DNA of 64,000 bases from Dendrolimus kikuchii (lineage: Eukaryota; Arthropoda; Insecta; Lepidoptera; Lasiocampidae), in the NCBI GenBank assembly GCA_019925095.2, contig CM034411.1:15934001-15998000 (forward strand), given 5' to 3'. The notes under the pieces are model-generated. The model had not been told where the DNA came from. It saw only the letters and a program-made list of their open reading frames with translations, and made no database searches. Below, piece after piece: positions 1-8,988 of the stretch. Both the position numbers and the translations under genes were made by a program. Position 1 is the first letter of the stretch; each line of letters begins with the position of its first letter.

Positions 1-445
1 CACAATTTACGACCTTCTACGAATCTTAGACTTAGTACTCCCAAGCATCATTCATCTTTCTTCAATAATTCTTTTACTGTACAGGCTATTCGACTCTGGA
101 ATGAGCTACCTGTTACTGTTAGACAAGCTAAATCACTAACAATATTTAAGAACATGACAAAAAAGCATTACCTACAACATAGTGATATTTGATATTTTTA
201 CGTATATTTATGTATATGTATATATATATTTATGTATGTGATATGTATATATTTATGTATGTGATATCAATAGGTGTATTTATATGTGTCTATTAAGTAT
301 AATTCTTACTTATATAATATTTCACATACTTATATGTTTATAAATAAATAAAATATATGTAAGTAACTGCATAACCTCTAATATTTATTTATACCAACCA
401 CCTTTGCCAATACAATCTGTTTTATTCCTGCCACGGGCAGAAGCT
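1..445 (+). mobile_element. CR1/jockey-like LINE, C-terminal ORF end plus AT-rich 3'UTR
   Basis: Frame 1 is open from the window edge to TGA at 190-192. It contains the ORF2 C-terminal signature AIRLWNELPVTVRQAKSLTI followed by a terminal KKHYLQHSDI. The 3'UTR that follows is AT-rich, ends in TTTTATTCCTGCCACGGGC and matches the UTR at 27220-27395. It is a dead 5'-truncated fragment in KDM5 intron 6. Confidence 0.75.
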
Positions 446-1126
446 AGTATTGTATATATGGCACTAGACTTATGCACCTGCGGCACTTGCTAAGCTAGCT
501 CTCTGCCGTAAGGCCCGCAGACAAATGTCAATGTTTATCATTGTCTTAGATATATGTCACATAGATTTGAAGCCATTAGAGTCCTACCATTTCAGTCGCA
601 CCTATCTATAGGGTTTTTATTCCTTTTAAAAACCGTTTAGGTCTGAGCCACATTTCGACTATACTCTTATTTTTAATTACCTGTACTATAGATATAATCC
701 AATAGACAATTTGCAGTATACTGTCGTGACATACAACTTTCTTATATTTTCTTAGTATATAAGTTTTTTATGTATTTACATTTTATCATTCCTAAAATAG
801 ATATATTCATTACTACGTACAATTAGGAAGACTGATATTATGACAATAATTAAGGATTACGCTGTTGTCTAGTTATTCTTCTTCGAAATAAAGAACAGAT
901 TTAAAAAAAAATGGACAGCTGTGACCAACGTTTTCTTATGTTGCTATTTGGGAGCGTAGTGTTGTGCTATGGCGTTGCATTGTGTTGCGTGAGTTAAATC
1001 AACAACTCGCACAGCTAACTTATGAATGAGCCATACAACACTATGCTTCAAGCTTGCAACATTCAAAAAGATCGTTCACATCTGTCATTTTAATCCGGGT
1101 AATTTTTAACTACAGTATCCTTACAA
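446..1126. other. No gene seen; AT-rich intronic sequence
   Basis: KDM5 intron 6. A Helitron-like 3' remnant (GGGCAGAAGCTAGT) abuts the LINE end at about 434-447. The rest shows no coding signature, no PHD-finger pattern and no repeat that I can name. Confidence 0.5.
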
Positions 1127-1475
1127 ATTTTTTTTTTTTTTTCAGGGGGCATCTTGCAATCAGTCAGCCAGACTATGAGCAGATGTGTTGTGTGCTGTTT
1201 TGCATTTGGTGCAAGATCCCCATCAGGACCTTTCCACGATTCAGCGGCGACGTGTTAGATTGGCCGCCTCTTGAGTCTCCTTAAGGACTCCGGGATTGTG
1301 AGCTGTACCGCTAGTTGGTTGGGATGGTTAAAAAGTCTCGTCCTGTATTTGGAACACCAGGTCTTTATTTCTTCTTTAGCTGTTCTGACGTTCAGGTGTT
1401 CGTGGACCTCCGAGGTTTTTATAAACCAGGGACAGCTGGCAATTTGCTTCAGGATGTAATCTTTATCTTTACAAA
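1127..1475 (-). mobile_element. Jockey-clade LINE 3' end with poly-A tail
   Basis: On the minus strand an open frame from about 1475 to TAA at 1255 encodes a jockey ORF2 C-terminus: CPWFIKTSEVHEHLNVRTAK, then FNHPNQLAVQL and a final RRLKRRPI. A ~110-bp 3'UTR and an A-run (T-run at 1127-1142) follow. It is heavily 5'-truncated. Confidence 0.85.
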
Positions 1476-1892
1476 ATAATAATATTAAATTTTTTTAATA
1501 AGTATCTTGAATAAATCGACAGCGTGCCAATCAATGGGGGCATCCCCCAGCAATGGTATTATAATTCACCCTATGTTATTTCAAAATTAAGTCTTTTTCT
1601 ATTGCTGTGCCTTACAGCACACATATCTGTAAAAAAACTTGTGAAAAAACTAAGAAGTTTTGTTATTCCTCTTTCACGATAACTTAGCACACACAGGGTT
1701 ACCAACGACAAAAAATATTAACACCTAAAAGCTAGTCACAAACACTTCAGAAAATTCCAACAAAAATAATTTACTTATTTACCCATTTAACAACATGATA
1801 TGAGGTAGTGATATTAATTTTAAGAATTCGGTAACCCTGCGCGTCAAGTTATCATGAACAGGGTATATGTTTATATTAATTTCAAATATTAA

Positions 1893-2071
1893 TCTTAATA
1901 TATATAAATTCCTAAACTACTTGACCGATTTTAATCAAATTTGCACACCGTGTGCAGTTTGATCCAACTTGAAAGATAGGATATCTTACATTTGGACCCG
2001 GTAGGTGGCGCTGGAATCGGGTTCTAAATTTTATTTCTTCAGGGCCGAACAACGTCTACCGGGACAGCTAG
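1893..2071 (+). mobile_element. Small non-autonomous Helitron-like element
   Basis: It starts with TC after a host A and ends with CTAG before a host T, the Helitron insertion signature. The interior carries GGTAGGTGGCGCTGGAATCG, related to sequence repeated twice in 62335-62640. There is no coding capacity. Confidence 0.55.
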
Positions 2072-2108
2072 TTATATATATATAATAAATTTAAATTTTT
2101 TATATTAA

Positions 2109-2277
2109 TTCCTTAGAGGCTGGCAACGCGTTGGCAACGCCCCTGGTGTTGCAAACGTCCATACGCGACGGTAACCACATTCCATCAAGTGGGCCCTCCG
2201 CCTGTTTGCCTGCTTCAGGCAATAAAAAAAAAATGTATAAAACAGTATTCTTTCTCTCTTCCTGCACAGATAATAAT
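2109..2277. mobile_element. SINE-A copy 1, rearranged head-to-head fragments beside KDM5 exon 6
   Basis: 2109-2233 is the 3' half of the SINE-A family (plus orientation, ending GGCAATAAAAAAAAAA). 2243-2277 is the reverse complement of the family's 5' start (TATTCTTTCTCTCTTCCTGC). The two pieces face opposite ways. The right edge lies 22 bp from the last base of KDM5 exon 6. The 3' tail variant (TTTGCCTGC..CAGGCAATAAA) resembles the element at 47361 more than other SINE-A copies. Confidence 0.7.
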
Positions 2278-2299
2278 ACACTATACTCGAAACACTTAC

Positions 2300-2457
2300 C
2301 GGATCGTCGGGGTTGAGCATATGAGGGTGAGGGGGTGCCGGAGTGACCGACACGGTCATGTTGGACATGCGATGCTCGCGCAGCCGAGTGGACCGAGTGA
2401 CGCGCGCGCGAGAGCCGCAGCTCCCCGCCGCTGACATCCATTTGTTCTCACGAGGGC
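2300..2457 (-). CDS. Kdm5: KDM5 coding exon 6 (linker before PHD1); gene continues past window edge
   Basis: A 158-nt exon with acceptor TTGAACAG|GCC and donor CCG|GTAAGT. Two bases complete a split serine, then 52 codons follow, ending in phase 0. It reads PRENKWMSAAGSCGSRARVT and further on MSNMTVSVTPAPPHPHMLNP, DDP. The -DP end is where KDM5 proteins run into the first PHD finger, so the PHD1 exon should come next. I find no PHD-type Cys/His pattern in 1-2299, so it must lie outside the window. The exon is locally GC-rich. A SINE remnant begins 22 bp downstream of its donor. Confidence 0.88.
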
Positions 2458-2739
2458 CTGTTCAATTTTATTTTTAATTAGACTAACAATGTAAAATAAA
2501 AAAGAAATTAACAAACTTTCAGTAGTTTATTGTTAAAAAACCATATATGGTCCTTCGAGACGGATTTTTTCAAAGTATAGTCTGCAACAAAAAAATTGAC
2601 TGCTTTTACCTAGCAATAGATAATTACGCTATGCGGTGATCTTCTGAAGCTAACTCATAATTTTTAAAATTAAATTTTTATTCCATCTTTCGTCGCTAAG
2701 AGACATAATTTGTATTGGACCAAAGGCCATGAGCTTCTA

Positions 2740-2916
2740 CAGTGTGCTTAGTGCAAGTTTTTGTACTACTCGATCGCATTCAAGTCAACGCAATTTTGTA
2801 TGCAAATGATTTAGCGCCATCTCATGAACGTGACTGGAAGGAACATAGATCGTGCCATACAAAATTGCGTTAAGTTGAACGCGATCCAGTAGTAAAAATC
2901 CTCACAATAAGTCCTC
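2740..2916. mobile_element. MITE family M1, copy a
   Basis: This is a long imperfect palindrome. The left arm starts AGTGTGCTTAGTGCAAGTTT. The right arm ends AGTAAAAATCCTCACAATAA, its near reverse complement. The inner arms (ACGCAATTTTGTATG and its complement) also match. Copies b (16655) and c (52445) share these ends. It lies in KDM5 intron 5. Confidence 0.7.
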
Positions 2917-3159
2917 AGAGGTAACACTGACGACTGATTGACTTAAGTGAACAGAGGACTCATGTCAACTTTGGACAATGCATCACTAGGGGTATACGGC
3001 TCTAGAGAAATAACATAGCCTACATTGTGTCTCTTACTCATAGATGATGTAAGCTTAGTATTCTACTTATTATAGGTAGAATATAATATAACTAAGATTA
3101 ATAAATTAGGATTTGTTAAGGTTAAGTTTTTTTTTCTATTATTTAGTTTACATATAAGA

Positions 3160-3377
3160 CTAGCTGCGCCCCGCGGTCTCACCCGCGTGGTGATGGAAAA
3201 TCATTATATTTTGGATAATTCACACTATATCTTTATAAATTATTGCCTATGTGTTATTCTGATGTGTAAGCTATATTATTGTAAACTTTCATCAAAATCC
3301 ATTCAGTAGTTTTTGCGTGAAAAAGTAAGAAACATACATCTATACTTACAACTTTCGCGTTTATAATATTAGTAGGA
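3160..3377 (-). mobile_element. Complete 218-bp non-autonomous Helitron
   Basis: Read on the minus strand it starts with TCCTACTAATATTATAAACG and ends with the hairpin CGCGG-GTGAGA-CCGCG, an 8-nt spacer and CTAG. It is flanked by host A and T, so both termini are preserved. The same family is interrupted by two insertions at 6602-7296. It lies in KDM5 intron 5, 79 bp from the exon 5 donor. Confidence 0.8.
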
Positions 3378-3456
3378 TTCTATTAGATAATAAAAAGTAT
3401 GATTTTGACATGTGAAAACATTTAAACATTTTATGAAATTACTATATCAAACTTAC

Positions 3457-3679
3457 TTCTCCTTGTTTCAGGGTTCGGCTCCTCCTTGATAGGGGTCTTC
3501 ATCGGATTATGGTCCTCGTTGGCCGGCAAAGCCCCCTCGGCATGGCTGCCTTCAGCAGCCGGCTCTGGGTCAGTCTTGAACCGCCTCGCCGGCGGCGGCG
3601 TGGCCGCGCATTTACTCCCCGAACGACTGCGGGTAGTTGTGGCCTTTTCGGGAGTCTGTTCTTGTTTCACTTCAATTTT
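3457..3679 (-). CDS. Kdm5: KDM5 coding exon 5 (basic/acidic linker after ARID)
   Basis: A 223-nt exon entering in phase 0 (TTTTCAG|AAA) and leaving in phase 1 (AGGAGAA|GTAAGT). It encodes KIEVKQEQTPEKATTTRSRS followed by a run rich in Pro, Arg and Glu (TPPPARRFKTDPEPA; MKTPIKEEPNPETRR). This is the disordered segment expected between the ARID and first PHD finger. It has low sequence conservation, so assignment rests on open frame, splice borders, phase and position. A complete small Helitron ends about 80 bp downstream of the donor. Confidence 0.88.
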
Positions 3680-3764
3680 CTGAAAACAATTGATTTCATG
3701 ATTTCGGTGAAATAGAATTATAATAAATGGCGATCTCTTTGGTTGGGTTATCTAGCCTTTGTTG

Positions 3765-4105
3765 GGCTAACTTACTTTATTTATTTTATTTTAGTTTATG
3801 GCTTGGCAGCTAGGCCTTTAAGCCAGATCTTAGTTTACAATATAGTTTCTTCATTGTCTTAAGCCTATGCGTAGCACAGCTGAACTGTAGGTTATCAGCT
3901 GGTGCCATTCAACCAAGTTCTTGTGACAACTCAAAAGGCCACATTTGACTATACAGTTCGCATTTCTTACAAAACACATAATTACTACTCAAAAACTCTC
4001 AATATCCTACAACCTATCATTTTAGAGTAATTTTATACATTTTTAGAAAATAATACTGCACATAACAACATCTCCTTTCAGTTCCCGCCAAAAACTCCCG
4101 ACTAA
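3765..4105 (+). repeat. Interspersed repeat family B, copy 1
   Basis: This is a ~270-340-bp repeat that begins near TATGGCTTGGCAGCTAGGCC and ends near CAGTTCCCGCCAAAAACT. The same blocks recur at 10706, 22033 and, inverted, at 24463. The inverted copy ends in an A-run, so the biological 3' end is probably the GCCAAGCC side and the element a retroposon. It has no coding content. Confidence 0.65.
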
Positions 4106-4418
4106 CTTATTGCAGTGCAGAAAATCCAGATTTTCGGGGGGGGGGTTAATTAGGTTTTTTTTTCTGTCACGAAAAAGCGTTACGGCCGCGTGGAAGAGCG
4201 ACATAAATTTAGACTAGACGTGGTGAGAGGTCGCATAATTTAGAGTAGACTCTGGGTGCTTTTTTTTGGTTACGGATCGAATTCAATTTGATAAAATAAA
4301 ATATGTTTAAATAAAAAATGCATTCATTAAAATGTACCTAAGCTAACCAAATCATAATTTACAGTAAACGTGCGAAAAATCAAAATGTGTGCTGGGACAG
4401 ATAGTACAAGTGAAACTT

Positions 4419-4566
4419 CAACGGACAAGTGGCAAAAATAATCACAACAAAATCTTAACTTGAAGTTTTACAGGCAGATTGTTAATGTACTTGTCCAATT
4501 TGAAAACCTGCCCGTAAAACTTCAAGTTAAAATTTTGTTGCGATTCGTTTTGCCACTTGTCCGTTG
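4419..4566. mobile_element. Palindromic MITE-like element, 59-bp arms
   Basis: The left arm 4419-4477 starts CAACGGACAAGTGGCAAAA. The right arm 4508-4566 ends TTTTGCCACTTGTCCGTTG. The arms pair with only about six mismatches around a 30-bp loop, so an RNA copy would fold into a hairpin. No other copy was seen in the window. It lies in KDM5 intron 4. Confidence 0.7.
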
Positions 4567-4719
4567 TTGTTCTTTTCTACAAATAAATATATATATGCAG
4601 GATAATTACTGCTTGATAATCGCAGCATACTTGAAGGGCATATTGCTGCTCGACACCTGACTAGCGTGAATACAACTCTCGGAGTTGTCCTAATATTTCT
4701 GTGTATTATTGTGCAGTAT

Positions 4720-5276
4720 AGAAAGAAGAGTGAATTTGGGGAATAGTGTGAATGGAGAGTTAGGTAAACTTCTAGGCGCTAAGAACCTCAGCCAGAAGGC
4801 CCAGCTTGCCATACACAACGCGGTGCTGGTACCTACGCTCACGTATGGAAGCGCGAGTTGGGTATGGAAGAAAGAGCATGGAAGTAGAATCTGCCGAGTG
4901 ACGCTCGCGGACCGCGTTCGTAATACCGAAGTAAGAAAGAGAGTGTCGGGGTGAAGGTAAGGAAAGGAATGCTCCAGTGGTTCGGGCATGTGGAAAGAAT
5001 GTATGATGAAAGAATGACTAAACAGATATACAATGCAAAAGTGGATGGATGCAGAAGTCGTGGAAGACCACGACACACCTTCCATGATCAAATTGATCGT
5101 GTACTAGCAGAAGGTGATGTCAGGAGCCTTAAGAACAGACGAGCGTGCATGACAAGACTAATGAATGTGAAAGAAGCAAGTGAGGTGTGTAAGAATAAGC
5201 CTAAATGGCGCTCTGTTGTTCGTGCCTACCCCGCAAGGGAACTGGTGTGAAGTTATGTATGTATGTATGTATGTAG
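4720..5276 (+). mobile_element. RTE-like LINE family 1, copy a (truncated, internally deleted)
   Basis: Flanked by the 10-bp duplication TGTGCAGTAT (4710-4719 and 5277-5286). It encodes broken C-terminal ORF pieces: RRVNLGNSVNGELGKLLGAK, then WFGHVERM, then GRPRHTFHDQIDRVLAEGDV, ending YPARELV-TGA. Only AGT separates the stop from the (TATG)n tail. A deletion shifts the frame between VTLADRVRNTEVRKRV and the WFGHVERM block. It lies in KDM5 intron 4. Confidence 0.88.
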
Positions 5277-5687
5277 TGTGCAGTATTTAATATCGTAATT
5301 GTACTAATTCTAGTGTAATAAACTTTGATTATAATATTTCAGATTATTATTGAGTTATTCTCGAAGCGTCATTCGTTCGCTCCCGGCGTGAACCCGACAT
5401 ATATATAAGCCAAAAATTCACGAAATAAATGTTTGATATTTTTGATAGCTTTTCAATATCTATTTCAGCTAATGCCATTTCTACTAGCAGATTTTTTTTT
5501 TTCTATTATTCTGCAGGGAGACAATATCGATAAGATATTATGGCCGTAGTAGAATACCGAATTTTCAACAATATCGCAAAGGAATCGTTATTTGAATATC
5601 TTCGCACAGCAAGATATTGAAACAGGAGAATAGAGCCTTTGGTGTAATTCATTCATAATTAATTCAAAGTTCATTATCAATACTCAC

Positions 5688-5860
5688 AGTCTCCTTATTA
5701 GTGTCGCCGACTGCGCCATTGTTCTTGAACACGTCATAGGGATACAATATCCTCTCGTAATGACTCTTCAGTATGGAGCCTATCCCCTTCCCTTGGGGGT
5801 GGCCCATGCGCCGGGCGATCTTGGACCATTTGCGTTCTGCTGTACAAACTTCAAAACCAC
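5688..5860 (-). CDS. Kdm5: KDM5 coding exon 4 (ARID, second half)
   Basis: A 173-nt exon with acceptor TTTACAG|GTG and donor ACT|GTGAGT. Two bases complete the split glycine, then 57 codons follow, ending in phase 0. The product [20 protein letters not shown], then [20 protein letters not shown], is the C-terminal half of the ARID domain. It includes the conserved KW..IA.RMG helix and the L..HYERILYP helix. The phases join exons 3 and 4 without a gap. The domain is intact, with no stop or frameshift. Confidence 0.94.
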
Positions 5861-5929
5861 CTGTAAATTAACTGCATGTGAGCAAGATCGAATGCTATTT
5901 GCAAAGGGTTCCAATAGTTATTTCTCCCT

Positions 5930-6056
5930 CTAAGTAACAGGTGGCTCTTGAATCCCTCGAATCTTACTGGACCGGTGGATGGAGGCTAGTATTGAAAATC
6001 AGCGCTACGTCACCTCCTGACACAGCATTACACTGAGTTACCAGCCTCATCTTATA
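5930..6056 (+). mobile_element. LINE 3'UTR scrap
   Basis: The stretch GGTGGATGGAGGCTAGTATTG through the ACTGAGTTACCAGCCTC block resembles 11580-11690, the start of the CR1-like 3'UTR. It is short and diverged, and lies immediately before the Lep1 Helitron. Confidence 0.4.
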
Positions 6057-6172
6057 TCTTATACTAATATACAAAGCTGAAGAGTTTGAACGCGCTAATC
6101 TCAAGAACTACTGGTCTGATTTGAAAAATTCTTTCAGTTTTAAATAGCCCATTTATTGAGGAAGGCTATAGG

Positions 6173-6205
<33 letters not shown>

Positions 6206-6587
6206 ATATAAGAGAACCAAGGTAACCGACATAGCTCGCAAAATTAGCAAGATGAAGTGGCAGTGGGCCGGTCACATCTGCCGTAGGACCGATGGCCGAT
6301 GGAGCAAACGAGTCCTGGAGTGGAGACCGCGTCTCGGTAAACGTAGTGTCGAACGCCCTCCAGCCCGATGGGCCGATGACCTATGCAAGGTCGCCGGCAG
6401 GCGCTGGCTGAGGAAATCGGAGGACAGGGATGAGTGGCGCCGTCTTGGGGAGGCCTACGTCCAGCAGTGGACTGCAAATGGCTCATCACGCTAAGGCCAA
6501 TAGAAGCGGAGCACCAATGAAGAATATTTCAAAATCAGGGAGTCTTGCAAACAAATTCCACGCGAACGACGTCGCGAGCACAGCTAG
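6057..6587 (+). mobile_element. Lep1-type Helitron, split by an RTE insertion
   Basis: The 5' end is TCTTATACTAATATACAAAG with the usual Lep1 block (ACTACTGGTCTGATTTGAAA). The 3' end has CATCACGCTAAGGCCAATAG, the hairpin CGCGA-ACGACG-TCGCG and CTAG, flanked by A and T. About 300 bp of foreign DNA (an AT run and an RTE fragment, 6180-6481) separates the halves. It lies in KDM5 intron 3. Confidence 0.85.
6203..6481 (+). mobile_element. RTE LINE (family 3) C-terminal fragment nested in Lep1
   Basis: One open frame runs through this stretch and encodes KMKWQWAGHICRRTDGRWSK, then RPPARWADDLCKVAGRRW and EAYVQQWTANG, the usual end of lepidopteran RTE ORFs. An (AT)n run at 6174-6200 precedes it. There is no catalytic domain; it is a dead fragment. 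Confidence 0.85.
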
Positions 6588-6673
6588 TTGTTTATATGTA
6601 ACTAGCTGCGCCCCGCGGTCTCACCCGCGCGGTGATGGAAAGCCACAAAACCACACTATATCTTTATAAATTA

Positions 6674-6836
6674 CTAGCCGACACCCGCCCGCTTCGCGTG
6701 CTGTAAAATCCGTTCTTAGCTGACCTCTACTTGGCGAAAGGAAGGTCCATGCCAAATTCAAGTCTATAAGTATTATAGTTCCTGAGATATCGTGATGAGT
6801 ATACACGTGGATTTCAATTGTATATATATAGATAGA
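6674..6836 (-). mobile_element. Second Helitron nested inside the first
   Basis: It begins CTAGCCGACACCCGCCCGCT and ends in TATATATAGATAGATA, whose complement gives the TC 5' end. The host sequence on each side is continuous with the 3160-family Helitron (AAATTA | GCCATGTGG). It is of a different Helitron family. Confidence 0.7.
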
Positions 6837-6932
6837 TAGCCATGTGGTATTCTGATGTGTAAGCTATATTATTGTAAAGTTTCATCAAAATCCATTCAGT
6901 AGTTTTTGCGTGAAAGAGTGACAAACATACAT

Positions 6933-7257
6933 TTTTTTTTTTTATTGCAGGAGATCAGGAGATCAGCAGACAGGCAGACGGCCCACTTGATGGAAAGCGG
7001 TTACCATCGTCTATGGACATTTGCAACAGGAAAGTTGTTACAAATGCCCTGCTGCTCTCTTAAGGGAAACTGGAACCTGGTCACTAATGCCGGAACACAA
7101 CTCAAGGTTGTCATGGCGACATACTTTAGACCAGGGGTGGTAGCCATCCAGTTGGGCAAATGCCCTACCACCTGGCTGTGGGTTGTTAAGTCGCCTCTTA
7201 CGACAGGCCGCCCGGCCGCAGGAAATTGTATCCTTTCTCCATTCCTGCACGGATAAA
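6933..7257 (-). mobile_element. SINE-A copy 2, full length, nested in a Helitron
   Basis: This is the full ~325-bp family sequence in minus orientation. The T-run plus ATTGCAGGAG at left is the poly-A 3' end. CCATTCCTGCACGGATAA at right is the 5' end. The short direct repeat ACAT flanks it (6929-6932 and 7258-7261). It separates two halves of a Helitron that are contiguous in another copy, which fixes its borders. Confidence 0.85.
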
Positions 7258-7482
7258 AACATCCATATAAACTTTCGTGTTTATAATATTAGTAGGATGT
7301 ACATTTTTCTAAGGTGTTTATCTTTTCAACAAACAAGTGTATTTACTGTTGTTTTGTGCATTATTTTGCGACAATACATATTTTACTTTCTTCTCTGTAA
7401 TAGACAATTTTAAAATCGACAATCCGCTATTGTACAATCTTACGCAACTAATTCGGAAAGGTAATTAAGAATTGCAACACAG

Positions 7483-7711
7483 TCTCTGTGGTTGAGCGGG
7501 CTAAGCCTTTGCCGGCCGACTTCTCTACAACAACAGAGGCTCCGGGTTCGATTCTTGACATGGTAAATTTCGTAAACGAATTATCAGTTATTTACTTATA
7601 GTCTGGTTGTCTGGGATCGGTCCTAGATTGGTCCGTTGTATATTACGCATGAGACGACTCAAGCGTAACTTGGGGATATACAATGTGTGTGTTGGTCTGC
7701 CGATTATTGTT
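7483..7711 (+). mobile_element. tRNA-derived SINE (family T), copy 1
   Basis: The head carries pol III boxes: A-box-like TGGTTGAGCGG and B-box GGGTTCGATTC. The body has GGTAAATTTCGTAAACG and GTCTGGGATCGGTCC, and the end GGGGATATACAATGTGTGTG. Two further copies (13552, 45008) share the whole layout. It lies in KDM5 intron 3. Confidence 0.85.
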
Positions 7712-7714
7712 ATA

Positions 7715-7826
7715 CAGCGTAAACTCTATATAACGATACCGAAGAGACTGTGCATTTTATGGCGTTATAGAGAGTTGCCGTTAAATGGAGAGAAGTCTGT
7801 TATTTTTGTCTGTCATACAAAAACTA
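7715..7826 (+). mobile_element. pogo/Tigger-like end fragment
   Basis: It starts after TA with CAGCGTAAACTCTATATAAC and continues GCGTTATAGAGAGTTGCCGT, homologous to one end of the element at 25454. It ends about 55 bp before the KDM5 exon 3 donor. Confidence 0.65.
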
Positions 7827-7881
7827 CTTCATAAATTGAATTGGCTGTCAGATATGAACCAGAAAATATTGAAATACATAC

Positions 7882-8020
7882 CCGCTTCCTTGACAATCTT
7901 GTGCAGGGCATACAAGTCGAGTGGTTTCCGCTCGACCGTTGGTATTTTGAACACTGACCCCTGCAGTTCCCAAAACTTGATGATTTGATCCAAAAAGTTC
8001 AGCTTAACTCTGGTGATTGC
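7882..8020 (-). CDS. Kdm5: KDM5 coding exon 3 (ARID, first half)
   Basis: A 139-nt exon, entering in phase 0 (acceptor TTTACAG|GCA) and leaving in phase 1 (GAAGCGG|GTATGT). It encodes 46 residues including [20 protein letters not shown] and [16 protein letters not shown], the first helices of the ARID DNA-binding domain, which reads GC-rich DNA in this family. The first base of a glycine codon is completed by exon 4. Transposon debris lies on both sides: a hAT-like end begins about 45 bp upstream of the acceptor, and a pogo-like fragment ends about 55 bp past the donor. Confidence 0.94.
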
Positions 8021-8065
8021 CTGTAAAGTTTGATTGCTAGAGATACCACAAAAATTTGGCCACAT

Positions 8066-8140
8066 TTTTAACTATTCGGTATTCGGCCGAATACCAAATC
8101 ATGAAGAACAAAAACGCAGATATTGCTCAAAATTTTACAT
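8066..8140. mobile_element. hAT-like element end beside KDM5 exon 3
   Basis: ATTCGGTATTCGGCCGAATA plus CCAAATCATGAA and TTGCTCAAAATTTTA matches the inner part of the terminal region at 57530-57630. It starts about 45 bp upstream of the exon 3 acceptor, within the region that normally contains the branch point and polypyrimidine tract. Confidence 0.55.
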
Positions 8141-8326
8141 TTTTTCCACCGAAAATTGACAGTTAAACTGCGTTTTAACAACGTGAAACGCGATTTTAAA
8201 TATAATTTAATTTTATATTTATTACATTCCGGATTAGCCCCTGTGACGTTTTTCACGTTTTCAAATACATCATATAAACTTGAACCATTTACAAATTTAA
8301 GACTAGCTTTTACTTTTATAGCTTTA

Positions 8327-8564
8327 GTTCAGCAGAGAGGCAGACGTTTCACCTGATGGAAAGCGATTACCATCGCCTATGGACATTTGCAACACCAAAG
8401 GCCCTACAAATGCGTTGCTGCTCTCTAAAGGGAGACTGGAATCTGGCAACTCCAGGTTGTTATGGCGACATACTCTAGACCAGGGGTGGTAGCCATCCTG
8501 TGGAGCAGATACCCTACCACGGGTGCAGGAAATTGTATTCTTTCTCAGTTCCTGCACGGATAAA
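8327..8564 (-). mobile_element. SINE-A copy 3
   Basis: It runs from TTCAGCAGAGAGGCAGACG to CAGTTCCTGCACGGATAA in minus orientation, and lacks the middle section around the CCTGTCGTAAGAGGCGAC block. It is in KDM5 intron 2 and is followed by a Helitron 5' end. Confidence 0.8.
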
Positions 8565-8745
8565 CGTGTGTTATCCCACAGCGACCATACATTTATCCGG
8601 GATAAACAGTAAGTAGCCTACGTGCTATTTCCAGACTATAATCTATTTCTGTGCTAAATTTCATCCAGATCCATTCAGACGTTCTGGCGTAATTGAGCAA
8701 TAAACATCCATCCAAACTTTCATATTCATAATATTAATATAGAAG
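8565..8745 (-). mobile_element. Helitron-like 5' part
   Basis: ATTTCATCCAGATCCATTCA and TTCATATTCATAATATTAAT at the right are the complement of a Helitron 5' end. The left end is lost at the SINE-A copy. It lies in KDM5 intron 2. Confidence 0.45.
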
Positions 8746-8988
8746 TAGAGATTATTCTATGGCAAATATTTTTTAAGATATGTAATGGTCAACGTGAAAA
8801 GTGCATTTTTATGTTTTCAGTTCAAAGCTTATTGCCTACTAATTAAAAACTTGCATATAGCATGTATTCCTTGATCCATGGCTTGTACTTTTCACAACTG
8901 ACAGCATGTACAATTAAATATTGAAATGAAGCTTAAAGGTAAAAATTCAGAAAAATAAAAGACATTCAAAGTAAGGATGCAGACTTAC

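Larger units (their letters stand above)
6602..7296 (-). mobile_element. Helitron of the 3160 family carrying two nested insertions
   Basis: Its outer ends match the intact 218-bp copy (CTAGCTGCGCCCCGCGGTCT at the left and TTTATAATATTAGTAGGA at the right). A second Helitron sits at 6674-6836 and a SINE-A at 6933-7257. Removing both restores the uninterrupted family sequence. It lies in KDM5 intron 3. Confidence 0.85.

Noticed and set aside
1..2299. KDM5 PHD1 exon
   Set aside because: Searched for a Cys4-His-Cys3-type pattern on the minus strand; none was found. The next exon is outside the window.
2100..2441. 113-codon minus-strand frame over KDM5 exon 6
   Set aside because: Wrong frame relative to the splice phases of exons 5 and 6. 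It runs through the intron into the SINE.
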